Shown here in pieces: positions 34,310-46,831 of a stretch of DNA of 64,000 bases (position 1 is its first letter; each line of letters opens with the position of its first letter). Under the pieces are notes generated by a model. It saw only the letters and a list, made by a program, of their open reading frames with translations. It had not been told where the DNA came from and made no database searches. Source of the stretch: Straminergon stramineum (lineage: Eukaryota; Streptophyta; Bryopsida; Hypnales; Calliergonaceae). A program made the position numbers and the translations under genes. The DNA lies in assembly GCA_963920665.1 (NCBI GenBank), contig OY987266.1, positions 13,893,001 through 13,957,000 of the forward strand. Direction: 5' to 3'.

Positions 34310-34433
34310 CATTGGAAGAAAACTTCATTGTAGTCAACAAACGCTAGTTGACATTTTTTGTAAATTGCGTTCATTGCAGTTACCTAAAATGTTAGTTAGC
34401 GTTTGTTGACTGCAACGTAGTTTTCTTCTAGTG
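34310..34433. mobile_element. CACTA-type MITE, 124 bp
   Basis: The right end, read inward, is CACTAGAAGAAAACTACG and the left end is CATTGGAAGAAAACTTCA. The inverted arms match over about 38 bases, including AGTCAACAAACGCTA. It is flanked by a 3-bp TTA on both sides (34307-34309, 34434-34436), the CACTA target-duplication length. The terminal CACTA(G/T)(A/-)AAGAAAA pattern recalls the large element at 42588. It has no coding capacity and can form a near-perfect hairpin. Confidence 0.85.
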
Positions 34434-34724
34434 TTAATCCACTATAATACCAAATTTTCAAAGCTAAGTTTATTATAGAAATGGAAGTATGAGACTTTAA
34501 AGTAGAGGTATTTGGAAAAAGTAGCCAAAAAGGGTATATTTAATTGGAAACTTCAATCTTATTGAGTTTTTGTGATATGGCTATGAAACTTAGAGGTTTT
34601 TTTCTTCAAATATATTCTATCTTGAGTAAAAAATTTGACTACAATGAATATGGGACTACCAATTATGCAAAAAATATAACCACTATGTAGAGGCCATGAC
34701 TTAGCAAAAATTCAGTAGTGGAAA

Positions 34725-35095
34725 TGAACAACAAAGTTAAACAATATCATAGATGTGATTGAAAATTCTTATATGACTTGCACTAGATAAGATGATCTAC
34801 ATTGTAAGAAAGCTTCTAGAAATTTGAAGTGATTGTCCATAATTTAGGCTAAGCTAAAGCTAATTGTAGTGGTTTCTAGGTGATTTTGAGAAGGGTTAGA
34901 AAGTCGATAGTAGAAAAATATTCACCAAAGTTAAACAATATCATAGATGTAGATGAAAATTGATATGTGAGGATTTGAAAAAATAATCTACATTCTAAAA
35001 AAGTTTCAAGACATTTGAAGTCATTGACCATAATTTATGCTAAATAGAAGCTAGCTACAGCAATTTCTAGGTTATTTAGATAATTATAGAATAAA
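34725..35095 (+). repeat. Tandem duplication, unit about 205 bp
   Basis: AAAGTTAAACAATATCATAG, ATCTACATT-TAA and TTGAAGT-ATTG-CCATAATTTA occur twice in the same order, starting near 34733 and 34937. The copies are diverged and non-coding. Confidence 0.65.
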
Positions 35096-35884
35096 GATTT
35101 GGAAAAATGGAATTGGGGAATAGATTTAAAATTATTTAGTGGTGAAAAGGTTTAAAGAGATTATATGCATTTCCACATCAAAAGCCTCATGCTATTTTCG
35201 ACCTATTCATACAAATTTGTAACAATATGGAACCTAAGGTCCACATTAGCACTAAGCTAGTGTCAATTTTAGCCTAAGGCACTATACATTGGTGCCCAAA
35301 GACTACATTTTTCAATGGTATTGTCAAATAATACAAGATGGAAATCTTATTTTACTTTGTAGGATCTTAATTGAAATCTTGATGTCAGTAAATCCAAATG
35401 AGTCTCGTATGAAAAATATATATTTATAAATATGTCAAACTGTAGGGATATTTTTAGTCTCAAGATACAAATAGAGTGATGTTCCTCTTTAAACTATTTT
35501 CTTACCTTTGTTAAACAACTATTTGATCCTAGTTCTTTTATTTTCATGCTTAGAAATATTTTAAAATTTTACTTCATATATTTGAAGTTGTTGAAATGAA
35601 ATGGGAAACTTGTTTTAGTTTTATTTTGGATTTTAAAAGATTACAATTCTATGGAGAGGATATGAATAGAGTTATAGGAAGAAAAATGATGGTCAATGGA
35701 AGAAATGTGGTTCATGTGACATTTTAAGAGCTAAAATCTATTGATTTAGGTGGCTAAGGTAGAGACTTTTCTTCTTCCTTATCATAGTTAGTTTGGTGTG
35801 AGTTGTATAAACAAATGGCCATAACGTATTGTGTATTGTGAATTTTGAAATTAGATTTTGAGAGGATGTTTTTTGGAGGAGGGA

Positions 35885-36920
35885 TTCCAAAAACCCATGA
35901 CTCGCTTTATTTGGAATTTATATGTAAAAGTTATACTTGATAAAGTGAGAGAGGATTGATTATCATTGAATTTGAAGGCAAAAATTTTGAGCATCTACAA
36001 TTGTTTGGTGAATAAATATTTAGTTTTGAGATTTGATACACTTATATATTGAGTTGTTAGATTTCAAAGAACTATCACACTCTTAATTTGGAATTAGGAA
36101 GTGAAAGTTATGAACTAAACAAAAAGTATAGTAGTGAGTTGCCTTTGAATTGAGAAGAAGAAACTTTGACTAGCTATAAAAGTAAAAACTTATGAATTTT
36201 TTTATTTGAAATTTGAATGGAGGGTCCAAATGAGCTATTAGGAGCCAACTTCAACGTACTAGTGTTTTTTTTGGACCATTATTCATTGTGTAGCTCAAAC
36301 CTTTTTAGATTTCTCCAAATTAAATATACTTCATATTTTATAAATGTTATAGTGTCATATTTCACTATTAGATCGTCGATGATTTCATCATTTGATCTTA
36401 ATTAAATGCAAAAAACTTCATGAGACCAATGCTTTTTATTCCTTTGTTTAGTTTAAAATTAGATGATTTAAAAACTTTTCCATTGAAAGTAATGATATTT
36501 TGAATAGAACTTGTTCTTGTAGACAACTTTGGATAAGTTTTAGAACTAATTTTTATGAAATTGATGAAGTTTTTGAGTAGAATATTCCATGAAATTTTCA
36601 GAAAGGACTCTAAGAAGATCCTTTTCTATATCACCATTGTCTCCTAATAGCTCATTTGGACCTTGGATTTTAGATATATATGTGATAATTTTTCAAAAAA
36701 ATATCACAATTTTAGTTTGAAGATAGAGATATGAACTTGAAATGTAGTAGTGTCAAATTACCTTTGAATTGAAGATAAAAAAAACTTTGGCCAGCTATAA
36801 AAGTCAATTTATTTAAGATTTTGATTAGAAATTTGCATGGTTAGTAGAAATTTGTGTTAGTTTTCTAAAAAGCTATTACACTCTTAGTTTAGAGTTTTTA
36901 AACGACCATAGAATCATCCA
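35885..36920 (+). repeat. Diverged tandem array, unit about 180 bp, interrupted by an insertion
   Basis: Units beginning near 35890, 36070, 36697 and 36870 share (A)CTATCACA-TCTTA-TTT, AAGTTATGAACT-A, CCTTTGAATTGA-GA and the AGCTATAAAAGT motif. The 36070-36697 interval equals one unit plus the 440-bp element 36223-36662. Confidence 0.5.
36223..36662. mobile_element. 440-bp insertion bounded by a 22-bp perfect inverted repeat
   Basis: Both ends carry the same 22-base inverted sequence; its first 20 bases are GGTCCAAATGAGCTATTAGG. The element interrupts a tandem array whose unit length accounts for the remaining spacing. No target duplication could be defined and no coding region is present. 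Confidence 0.5.
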
Positions 36921-37263
36921 AGTGTTCAATACATTTTTAACTTTTCACTTAATTATAGAATCTTCATATTTTGAACCAAATCTAGTTGTAACTACAACCC
37001 AAGTGTTTTTCTTAGGCAAACCCTCTCTACTTGGCATATTTGGAGTTTTCACCTGGGTTGTTCTATCGAACGAGTTTTGGGGTTTGGGTGTCGAGTTGTT
37101 CGTTTGATGTCGCATGTCATATAAGACGAGTGTCGCATATACGAGACAAATTTGACAAGCGTGAAATTAGGGTTTAGGGTTTTCGGGCAAGGCAGCCAAA
37201 AATTTTATCTTACGTGGCGGGTTGTCACCAGTGACGTAGAAAGCTTTGACCACGTCACCATAG

Positions 37264-37466
37264 ACGACTGCGGGTGGGGCGCGTGCGGGTAAGGTGGGGC
37301 GACCACGGGTCCCAGAATGAGGGCGACTTCGGGTCCAACCCAAGGCGACTGCGGGTACAGTGGGGCGACCGCGGGTCCCAGAATGAGGGCGACTGCGGGT
37401 CCAAAATCCAGGGCAACTGCGGGTTCAACCCAGGGCGACTGAGGGTGTAAAGGCGACCGCGGGTGT
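37264..37466 (+). repeat. GC-rich array of GGCGACYGCGGGT motifs (array 1)
   Basis: Around nine copies of a GGCGACTGCGGGT-like core are separated by 8-20 variable bases (GTCCCAGAATGAG, GTCCAACCCA and similar). It has the same motif and orientation as arrays at 41946 and 63828. The array ends in a TTTATCCCATA sequence resembling TTGTTATCCCATTA after array 2. No gene follows on the minus-strand side. Confidence 0.85.
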
Positions 37467-37469
37467 AAG

Positions 37470-38347
37470 GAAAAGGGCAATCTTGGCTTTATCCCATACG
37501 CAAGGAGTTTATTTTGTTCCGGGGATGATAAGAACTTCTAATATACGACATAAATGCAATTGTCCATCTTTGAAAATTGGGTCCTAATTCCCAAAAGAGA
37601 GATCTTACTGAGTCCTCATATCGGAAATGAGTATTTTTGTGAGGGGAGAGGCAAGTACATCACATCACATAGTTCCATTGGAGATGACTTTCATACTCAC
37701 TAGTCCATCCATTAAAGGTTAAGAGCAACCTCGTGTGCCATTGCAATTGCAAACATGGATATAACAACCATTTCAATCTTGCTCACCATTTAGGATCCTT
37801 CAGTTTCCATGTGCCATTGCATTCTCCTAAGCCTTAAATTAAATACTTCACACTCTGTGGTCATTCACTCATTCATAGGAGCCTCTGAGTTCTACATGTT
37901 TTTATTACATATGGTTGGGAATTTCTAATTCAAATTTTCTACTCCTATTGAAGTGTAGAAGCCAATATCGCAATTGGATATAATAATTACACCAAAAATA
38001 GATACAAAAACAAGGAAAAAGTAAGGATAATTAGTATTATTGTAATTATAAGTTGTACACACTAATAGAGTAGTGACCCAATCTTATAAATGAACTTCTA
38101 CTTCAATTGTACTTCTATGAACTTTGTTAAGATCTCCATGTCTATACCTGTAGAAGTCCACACTAAAGACACTAAACAGAACTTTGTAATTCTAACACTA
38201 TCATGCTTTCATACTAAAGTAGATACTACACAAAACTCATCTATAGGCTATTTGCCTATGAACTTAAGCTAGAAAACTTCAACACACCAAAATTATGCAA
38301 AAGCACTACATTACCACTTCACTACCTCTAAATCTATATTTATAAAG
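37470..38347. other. Intergenic stretch downstream of the hAT remnant
   Basis: AT-rich, no gene supported. It may contain the 3' terminal part of the hAT-like element, but no 8-bp target duplication or terminal repeat could be identified. Confidence 0.3.
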
Positions 38348-41300
38348 TTACGGTGAAAATGTGTAATCACTAGGCACCTCATCACCGTCAGGGTCAGAAT
38401 CATCATCTAACTCCTCCACCCTTTTATTATCATCACGGTTATCATTCTCGTCGTCCTCCCTTCGTACTCGTTCATTTTGCACTTCATGTTCTACCTCTGA
38501 ATTCACGTTCCGCACTTCAGTATCCGTGACGCTGTCGTCGCTAGTTTGCACCAATCATTTAGTCAACCTCAATGCATCTCTTGTTCCATCAAGGTTGGAT
38601 GCAGGGTGTCATCCACCTCTACTGGATTGCCCAATGTTTCGATTGGAATTGGCTTCACCCATGATGAATCTTTGGACAACATGGTTTTGTCATTTGGGAT
38701 TTCTTTGCAACCTCTCCTGCGTCTTCCTCAATCGCTTTTTCTGTCCTCTTATGCCTTCACGCACGAGCAAGGATGATTCTCCAGGGCCAGAAATAGAGGA
38801 GGGTTGAGTGGGTTGCAGAGCTGAGGCATGGACTTCATTATCAACTACCCTAAGAGGACTATTATACAAGGGCGGCCTAGTCGCACGGGTTGGTATAGAC
38901 CTAGTCGCCCTAGCATTGTTTGCGTTTCCTCCTCTACTTAAGGGCACCCTATGATTCCGGTTCATAACAGCTTGCAAGGGCAAGTCTGAATCATATTCCA
39001 CATTTTCTATTCTTAAGGGGCTCCATATTGGAGAAAGTGGAATGCTTGTATGCACAACATCTTCGACGTGTGTTGGCGGTGTTGCCTCCTCTTGCCTTTC
39101 CTTTACCTCAACAACTTGAGCAGCGCTTCGTAGGTTCATTACCCTTGTAGAACCCTAATCTACAACATTTGGAGATCTTGCTTCCTCAGCTCTTGTGGGC
39201 ATTGGACTATTTATGCCTTCATTGGGATTGTCGGGACTACTTGCCCTCATCGGCGATGAATTTATTGGAGGAGGTACATTCCTATCCCTAGTAGAGACGT
39301 AGGATTGCGGGGGCCTTCGCGGTGCACGTTGAACCTCCTCCTCCTCAGAGTAGTACATATTATTCTCAGCTGTAAATGTATTTCCATAGTTGTGTCTCCG
39401 TGGAGGACTCTTTTCTCTACGAATCAGTCTTGTCCAAATATTTCCACATAGGCGCTCTTCTGCCAGCCTAACATTCTCATTAGCTCGAGCCCTTCTGACT
39501 AGGTCGCCATCCCCTGATGATCCTGTACCTAATGGCTCCTCATTCTCTTTCGAGGTATTTCCCTCCACAAGGTACTTTTCGTAGAACATTGCGAGATTGC
39601 GTCCACATTTCTCACATTCAAGTTTATTGTTGGTGTAGATATATACCAATGCTTCCGCCTTGGATGTGGTTAGGCAATTTCGCACTTTATTGTGCACAAA
39701 CGAATACATGCTCCAATTCCTTTCACATAATGATGTTGAGCATGTCAAAGATAGAACTCTCATTGCAATTTTTGAGAGAACATTAGCACCCACAAGATTC
39801 CACCATTGATGAGGCATTAGTTTACACTGTATAATATCAGGAGCCTCTTCTAAAGGGTCAAAAGGACCTATCTTCTCTTCGAACTTCGTGAGCTTGTGTA
39901 ATGCCTCCATGTATGATAATCCCAATGACTCACTCATTTTTCAAAGCACCCGATTTAAGGCTCTTTTGGCCACACCGTCGTTACGAAGGGTTCCTACTTC
40001 AATCAAGAAAGGATTTAAGAGTGCCCCTGCATAGTGTAGGTCTGTGAGCATCAATTTCCAACAAGCCTCGAATTGCTTCTCAAACTTCGTTGCAGTTTCA
40101 TCATTAAGAAAAAAAAGGTTCGTTTCTCAAGCTCTATACGTGCTCTTGAAGAGTCTTCATAACCAACCAAGCCTTAGGCATTGCCGGGGCTTTCCCATCA
40201 AACACTTGAAGAGCAATAATGACGGGCTCCATCATGTGCAAAAAATTCTCACACTCCACCCAAAAAGATTCCGCATGAATGTCATTCCGCGCTATAGTGG
40301 CTTGCACTCTCAATATATCTCCATTTTGGCGACATTCCAAACTAGCCTCAAATTGCACATATGTCTCATCCATTATCACTCGAATCAATACTGACTTGCA
40401 CTCCACCACACGTGATATCGTGAGGAAGTTCACTACAAAGCGTGTTTTAGAAGGCATTTGCAATGCATTGTCTGGGGAGTACTTTCGGAAGAGAGCCAAT
40501 GTGGAATGGTACCTCTTGATGTACTTTACTATCTGCGTACAACGTCGTACTATTCTCTTCACCTTGACATCTTTTGCCTGGTCTTCCAAAAGCAAGTCCA
40601 AAATGTATGCTGCGCATCCTTGGGTATACATGTGAGGATATTTCTCTTGTAATGCCTTCAAAGTCCCCGTCATCACAACGGCATTGTTCGTACATAGTTG
40701 GACAATGTTTTTGGGGCCAACCTCTTCTATGTATTGCGCCATCATATTGGTTGTGTACGCAATGTCCTTCTCCCCCATGGTGTCCACCGATCCAAGAAAC
40801 ACATCCCCCGTAGGACACACGAGCATTAAATTCAGTAATGGACGGCTATTAGTATTAGACCAACCATCCGGACAGATAGTCGCTCCGTAAACTTCGATAG
40901 AGTGCTTTGTCCGCTCAGTGACCATTTTAGAAACACTTTCTTTCTTTGGCTCTATCATTCTTGTACGCAAAGCATTGTATGAGGGCAGTTGGTATCGTAG
41001 TCCTGATGCCGTTGTCTCTTTCATTGCTTTCACAAAGGCAAGATGGTGCGCAACATTGAACGCGATGCTAGCCTCATAAAAAAAGGAGGCCCACGTGGTA
41101 TCCAACTTTGCTCTTGTGATACTTTGTAATGCCTCATCCATGCTAGTTTGCCTAGAAATGGAAGGGTTATTCCTCCTTCTCAAAATTGTTTGAGGAGTGG
41201 AATCTACTAAATCGGTAATAGGGAGCATTGGTTCATTCATAGCACTAGGCTCCTCTGACCTCTCCCTACCCCCCTCCAACATAGGCTCAACCACAGTCTC

Positions 41301-41624
41301 ATCTACAACATCAAATTCTGGAACATCCTTATGCATTTGTTCAAAGCTCATTTCCTTCGGAACAACCCCACGACAAGTCCTAAACTTTTACAATACTGTC
41401 CATGGGATTTTCTTACATCGCTCCGATGCAGTCCTACCGCCAAATCCAAAGTGACAGAATACCTGCTTTCGTACAAACATGGAGGTCCACCCACAAAAAA
41501 CACATGTTCGTGTGTTTCCCGCAAATTGACGGTCAATGTCTACAACCAACCAAGGGTCCCACTCCTTCGTGGCTCTCCTTGTATCGTTAATGGTAGTCCT
41601 CCTCCCCTCACCCCGACTAGCCAT
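38348..41624 (-). pseudogene. Decayed hAT-superfamily transposase gene (BED-like finger, DUF659, hAT dimerisation)
   Basis: The frame starts at 41624 (MASRGEGRRTT) with a zinc-finger-like block CVFCGWT...FCHFGFGG. After a TAA at 41388 it continues in the same frame into a DUF659-like region (GATICPDGWSN, QLCTNNAVVM, CAAYILDLLLED, PSKTRFVVNFL). A stop and a frame change occur near 40110-40136 by a T-run. The next frame carries the hAT C-terminal dimerisation motif (WWNLVGANVLSKIAMRVLSL, CERNWSMYSFVHNKVRN). A long low-complexity acidic/Pro-rich tail follows to 38348, with further in-frame TGA/TAG codons at about 39941, 39155, 38690, 38612 and 38558. Such lesions make the copy non-functional. 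An intact relative would bind element ends and catalyse cut-and-paste transposition. Confidence 0.88.
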
Positions 41625-41848
41625 ATTGTTCCTCGCCTATGAGTTCTTCAAACAATATTATCATATGAATCAGAGCCTTGATTTAGAAAAAAGAATGGCA
41701 AAGCCACTTGCTTTGAACGGTCTTTTAAACCACGCAAACCAAGTCGTTGCCCTCCAAAGAACCAAACATCCGCAAGAAGCCTCTTTCGAAGATTCAAGCC
41801 ATGAGTTCATCCCCGAAGCAAGGTGAAAACCAAAGTCTGGGCCTTCAG

Positions 41849-41857
41849 CTTTATATT
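41849..41857 (-). promoter_or_regulatory. TATA-like box of the hAT gene
   Basis: The minus strand reads CAATATAAAG about 225 bases upstream of the ATG at 41624 and about 90 bases downstream of the GC-rich array. The same order is seen at 63771-63780. Confidence 0.4.
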
Positions 41858-41945
41858 GCCATCCTGCTAGCACCGCAAGTCGCCCCTTGAGAGCCAGAAT
41901 GCGTGTAGGACACGGACAACCTCGTAACAAGTGCTCTCGCCTCGT

Positions 41946-42232
41946 GGGCGACTACGGGTGGACGGTTCACACTAGGAGCGTGCGTGCGGATCAAAGGGCG
42001 ACTACGGGTCCAAGGGGGGCGACTGCGGGTCGAAAAAGAGGCGACTGCGAGTCGGGGGGACGAGTGCGGGTCCAAGGGGTGATTGCGGGTAGAAAGAGGC
42101 GACTACGGGTCTCAGGGGGGTGACTTCGGGTAGAAGGGGGCGACTGCGGGTGTCGGGGGGGCGACTTCGGGTAGAAGGGGGCAACCGTGGGTCTCAAGAG
42201 GCGACTTCGGGTACTTGAAGGGCGACCGCGCT
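41946..42232 (+). repeat. GC-rich array of GGCGACYGCGGGT motifs (array 2)
   Basis: About ten to twelve copies of GGCGACT(G/A)CGGGT, spaced irregularly by purine-rich linkers (AGAAGGG, TCTCAGGGG). Several copies differ by C/T or G/A at CpG-like positions. It lies upstream of the hAT gene in promoter position. The 42233-42587 remainder is unremarkable AT-rich sequence. Confidence 0.88.
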
Positions 42233-43204
42233 TACGCTTAGGACCCAAGGCCATTTTTGTTATCCCATTAGCATTCCATTGCTGAGTTTCTAGATGAAAG
42301 TCATCCTAGTTTAGATAGAGATTTTATTAAACCCTAAACGCTATCCAAGGGTTTGACGTGGTATTTATAGATACTTCAAAAAAAGATTTTCAGGAGTATG
42401 GTCATAGACTTAAAGAATACAATTTTTTTTAAACAACCACATGAAGGGAAACTCATTTCAAATCCATTCCAACAAACTTAATAAAAAATAAATAGAATTA
42501 GCTTGTACTCAAATGTGGAAAAAATTAAGAACTTTCTCTTTCAAATTAAAAAGAAAAATGGGGGACAACATTGGTTGATCAAACCATCACTATAAGAAAA
42601 GCGTGTTTTTGGTGTCATTAGCAAAAAACACGTCGTGTTTTTCGAGACGGTAGCCATTCTCTGGTTTTCGACCAGGGTACTGTAAATTCTATCAGATGTT
42701 GTAGAAAACGTAGTCATATTGGTGGTAAAACGTGTGAACGTCAGCTAAGACGTACTTGTTGCTGACATCGTTAGAGAAAACATGGTAAGATTTCTTTTAA
42801 CATCACAAAAAATTAGAGAAGGCCACGTCAGCCACTGCGTCTGTTTTCACTGCGGGTAAATTTTGAAAAGTCACTGCTGCCTAAGGTAAAACACTGACCA
42901 GAAGGAAAAAACACAGGGATGGGCAGCTATTTGGGTGGACCCCAAAAAAATTTGCTTGGATGAATGTTCTAGTAGTGGCTGTATGGGTGATTTATAGTCA
43001 AAATCTGTGGCCTTCTAAGGAGCCCATGACATGTGCTGCATGAGCAAATTCTATTGGAGCATAGGCATAGAAGGTTGATCCACTTGAATATTCATGAGGA
43101 AATGAATGGTAAAATGGCCTTCGACTTGAAAAATAGAAAGGAAAAATGAAAAAAAGATTGGCAAAAGAAATAACAAACATACATGTGCATTTTGATTTAC
43201 CCCG

Positions 43205-44620
43205 CCATAATTATGGAAACAACAAATGTGGCTTCCTTTATTACATAGATCTTGCAGTTTATTGATGTCCAAAAAAGTGTCTATTGAAAAAATTGGGTAA
43301 TGCAAAAAAGGGGCGTGCTAACTCTTAAAAAAAATAGAGAACTTGGTTAATGCCACAACTTATTAATGGAAAAGAAAGGGTGCTCTTTTATTTTTTCTTA
43401 TTAAATGTTTTTTCCCATAATTATGGAGGGGCAAATCTTTCATAATAAAAAAATTTGGGAAAAAAATGGGGAATGGAAAAACATGGATGAAGGAATGGAA
43501 ATATTTGTATTTGAAAATTATGAGAAAAATTACAAACCATAAATTTTAGAAATACGGACATCAATAGATATTCTTATACCTTCTCAATTTCTTTCTCCTA
43601 TAGTTCGGTGTAGCATTTCATTCATGAGAAGAATATGAACCTTCCTTTTCCATTAATTTCTTTTGGCATTGAGGAGTGTGCTAATTTAATTTTTGTTTAG
43701 AAGAGCCTGCCTCTTTTTCCATTCTCCATTTTTCCATTATCCATTTTTTGGGCCTCCAATACAGTCCTATATCTATCTGGTTTTCTTAAGAACTTGTTGT
43801 CTCTATAATTATGGTGGGGCATATGTTGCAAAATATTAGTTTTGAGTAAAAAAATGGGTAAAGGAAAAAAGTGGGTGAAAGAATGGAAATAGTTGTATTT
43901 TTTAATTATGAGAGAAATTATAGACCAGAAAGTCGTAACATAAAGACACAAATGGATATTCTTATGCCTATCTAATGTCCTTCCTCTACAATACATTGTT
44001 GCATTTCATTGATGGGAAAAAAATCAAGCTTCCTTTTGCATTAATCACTTCTACCATTGTGGAGGTTATTTATTTAAATTGAGTTTTTGTAAAACACGCA
44101 CATGTCTTCATTCTCCATTTTTTAGGCTCCAATATAGCCCTGTATCTAGTTTTTTGGGTAAATAAAAAAAAATTATGGGGGGGCATATCTTTCATAATAA
44201 AAAATGTTGGAAAATATATGGGTGATGAAAAAAGTTGGGTGAAGGAATGGAAATAGGTGTCTTTCTTAATTATAAGAGACATTATAAATTGTAAAGTTGT
44301 TAAATAGGGACACTAATGCATATTTTAATACCTACCCAACTTCTTCATACTTAAGTACGATGTACCATTTTCATTGATGGGAAGAAGAGCACCCTTTGTT
44401 TTCCATTCATCACTTTTGCCATTAACAAGGTTGCCTAATTTTTTTTAAGAAAAACCACACCCCTTTTTTTAATTACCCCTTTTTTTCAATAGCCACTTTT
44501 TTGGTCATCACTACGACCCTATATCCACTTTTTTTTCCAAACAAACTTCTTCTTTGCATTATGATGGTAGACAATGCCTTTCACAAGAAAATATTTTGGT
44601 GTCATATACTATGTGTAATA
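43205..44620 (+). repeat. Tandem array inside CACTA, unit about 380 bp
   Basis: The anchor ATAATTATGG(N)GGGGCA recurs at about 43206, 43426, 43804, 44172 and (degenerate) 44558. Each is followed by TTTCATAATAAAAAA, GAATGGAAAT, GATATTCTTAT-CC and a TTTCATT(G/C)ATG(G/A)GA stretch. The first unit is partial (220 bp). The interval 44621-45182 holds scattered GACGTC-like words and no gene. Confidence 0.75.
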
Positions 44621-45907
44621 CCAAAGAAATGGAACAATTCAAGTGTCATGTAGCAAGTAAGACCTTCGACCACAAAGAAGAATTGTCCATCATGCACAAC
44701 ATGAATGAAAATTGACGGAAAATGAAGTATCTCAGACAAATGATGTTACAATGTTGAAATACTTCTTGACTTTGGAGACGTCAGCTTTTGAACTCTCCCC
44801 AAAACAAGTACTATGTACAATGACCTTTGATGTCCTCCCCCTTCAAAAAATTAAATAAAATGAAGACATAGGTAGACTTTTGATAGTTGTTGGCAGCAAG
44901 GACTGTCCAACAGAAGGCACCAAATTCTTGACACTGGAGACATCTTTGTAGATGAAGAAAGAGACGTCCGTAGTCTTCTAAGTCATATATAATAGGACGT
45001 CATTGACAATGTCATGGGCGACAATGCAAGCACTATTCTGAATACCTACCTATTGAAGCTCAACGGGTTGGCACTTTTTACTCTTCTAGCAATGCCTCTT
45101 GTTCTCTTCCAGGCTCCATTCCTTGGAGGATGAACAAATGACCCAATGCTGTAGGTTGTCGCACAGGCTCAGACTCTAGCACCTAGGGTTGCAAACCAAT
45201 GAAGTCAGAGTCGTTCCCCACATCTATTACATTAGGAATTGACATGGCCATGTCCAATTGCCCTCGTCTACCCCTAACATCTGTACGGCACACAATCTTC
45301 CAACCTTGTCTTTGGGGATCGTTTAAAAAGAAGACCTGTTGGCAATGTAACGGGAATGCAAATGAATCAGCATGCACCTGTGAGTGTTTTAAACTCCACC
45401 CTTTGAGTTAAAACGTGCACACGGGTTCTAACGGCTGGTTAAATCAATTTCTTTAGGGTGTTCTTAATCTAAGTTCAATTCGCGCCTTCCAAGCAATGGA
45501 CACTTTGTTTTTAAATATCCAAATTGAACTTAAATCATTTAAATCCTAATTCTAAACTATGGTTAACTAAATCAAATAACTAATCAAAAGATAAATCCAA
45601 ACTAACATCAATCTAACCTACTTTATAGAATGTAATTTGCCTTTTCCAAAATGGTAAAGCAAGTTAAATTCTGACTTTTCTAATAAAAGAAATGAATGGA
45701 TGAAGTATTGATCCCTAAACTACATCACAACCTTCATCCACAAATTAAAAATAGTAAAACTACTTGAAATAAATCTAAATTTTAGGGTTAAGTTTTTAGT
45801 TATGTTAGTGACCTAATTCTAAGACGAAATCAAATTTGACTACTAATTAAAGAATTTCATCCAAATTGAAATCAAACTTCATCCAACCTTTTCTCACTTA
45901 AAATTAA

Positions 45908-46831
45908 CCCCTAAAGGACCAAGGTGTGTTTTTTAGCAACATAACTTTTTGGGGCAGGTACGTGTGACTAGAGATTTTCATGTTTTTGGCCCAAACTTTA
46001 ATAGAAGGTGTAGACAAGGAATATCTTTCATGTGCACTAAATTTCAGGGCATTTGGAAATATGAGTCAAAAGTTATAGCCTAATATGTAGTTTGTTTCTC
46101 AACTTGGGCAGTCTGGACAGATTTGAAAAAATCATTTTTTTCAAAAATAAAAATTTTTAATTGGTTTTTTAGATTTAAATAAACATAGAAAGCTTTGAAT
46201 CATTCTATTTTGATCAATGAGTCAAAAGTTATGAGATCTTGTAGTTTGCGGGCAAGTATGGATTCTCTACTCTAAAATAAACTTTGAAGACCATTATTTA
46301 TCTCAATTTTCAATACTTTTTGAAAAAATAAAATCATTAGATGTAGATTGTTTATTACAACATTCCAACCATTTGGATTGGGATTTTTCAATTCCATTAA
46401 TAAATTGTTAACAATTTAGTATTTTGAATCATTCTCTACATCTTTCTACTTACTATTTTTTTCCTATATGTTGCACAATTCCAAATGATCTGAAAATTTT
46501 CAAGCATGTAGCCAACTTGCCTTGAAGAATGGATCCAAATAAGAACCACCATTTTGGACATTTTTTCATACAAATGTGACCTTGTGAAGTGCAGCTGCCC
46601 GATTTTTCACAGGGCTCAAAAAATGATTTTTGTCACTTCAAATGCTAATATCTTGCAATCTACACGATGGAATTTTCTGAAATTTTTTCCACACCTTCTC
46701 AATCTAGTTTACTACAAGATCCTATGGTTACATGTGTCCAAAAACGATATTTTTCAAAAATTTGGTACTTGTATTAGAAATGGCAGTTTTTGAGGGGTTT
46801 TGGTGATAACATAGTCAAGGAACTTTAGGGG
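45908..46831. mobile_element. Non-autonomous TTAA-flanked element, copy B (piggyBac-like)
   Basis: The 924-bp unit is bounded by CCCCTAAAGGACCAAGG on the left and the inverse of CCCCTAAAGTTCCTTG on the right. Perfect TTAA lies on both sides (45904-45907, 46832-46835). It is related to copy A (2717-3630) in the opposite orientation. It has no transposase frame. It lies inside the 5.6-kb TG...CA insertion, so it is the youngest layer of the nest. Confidence 0.65.

Noticed and set aside
37205..37480. Minus-strand frame with repeated PQSPWVEPAVA-like units
   Set aside because: The periodic peptide comes from translating the GC-rich DNA array; similar frames appear in array 2.
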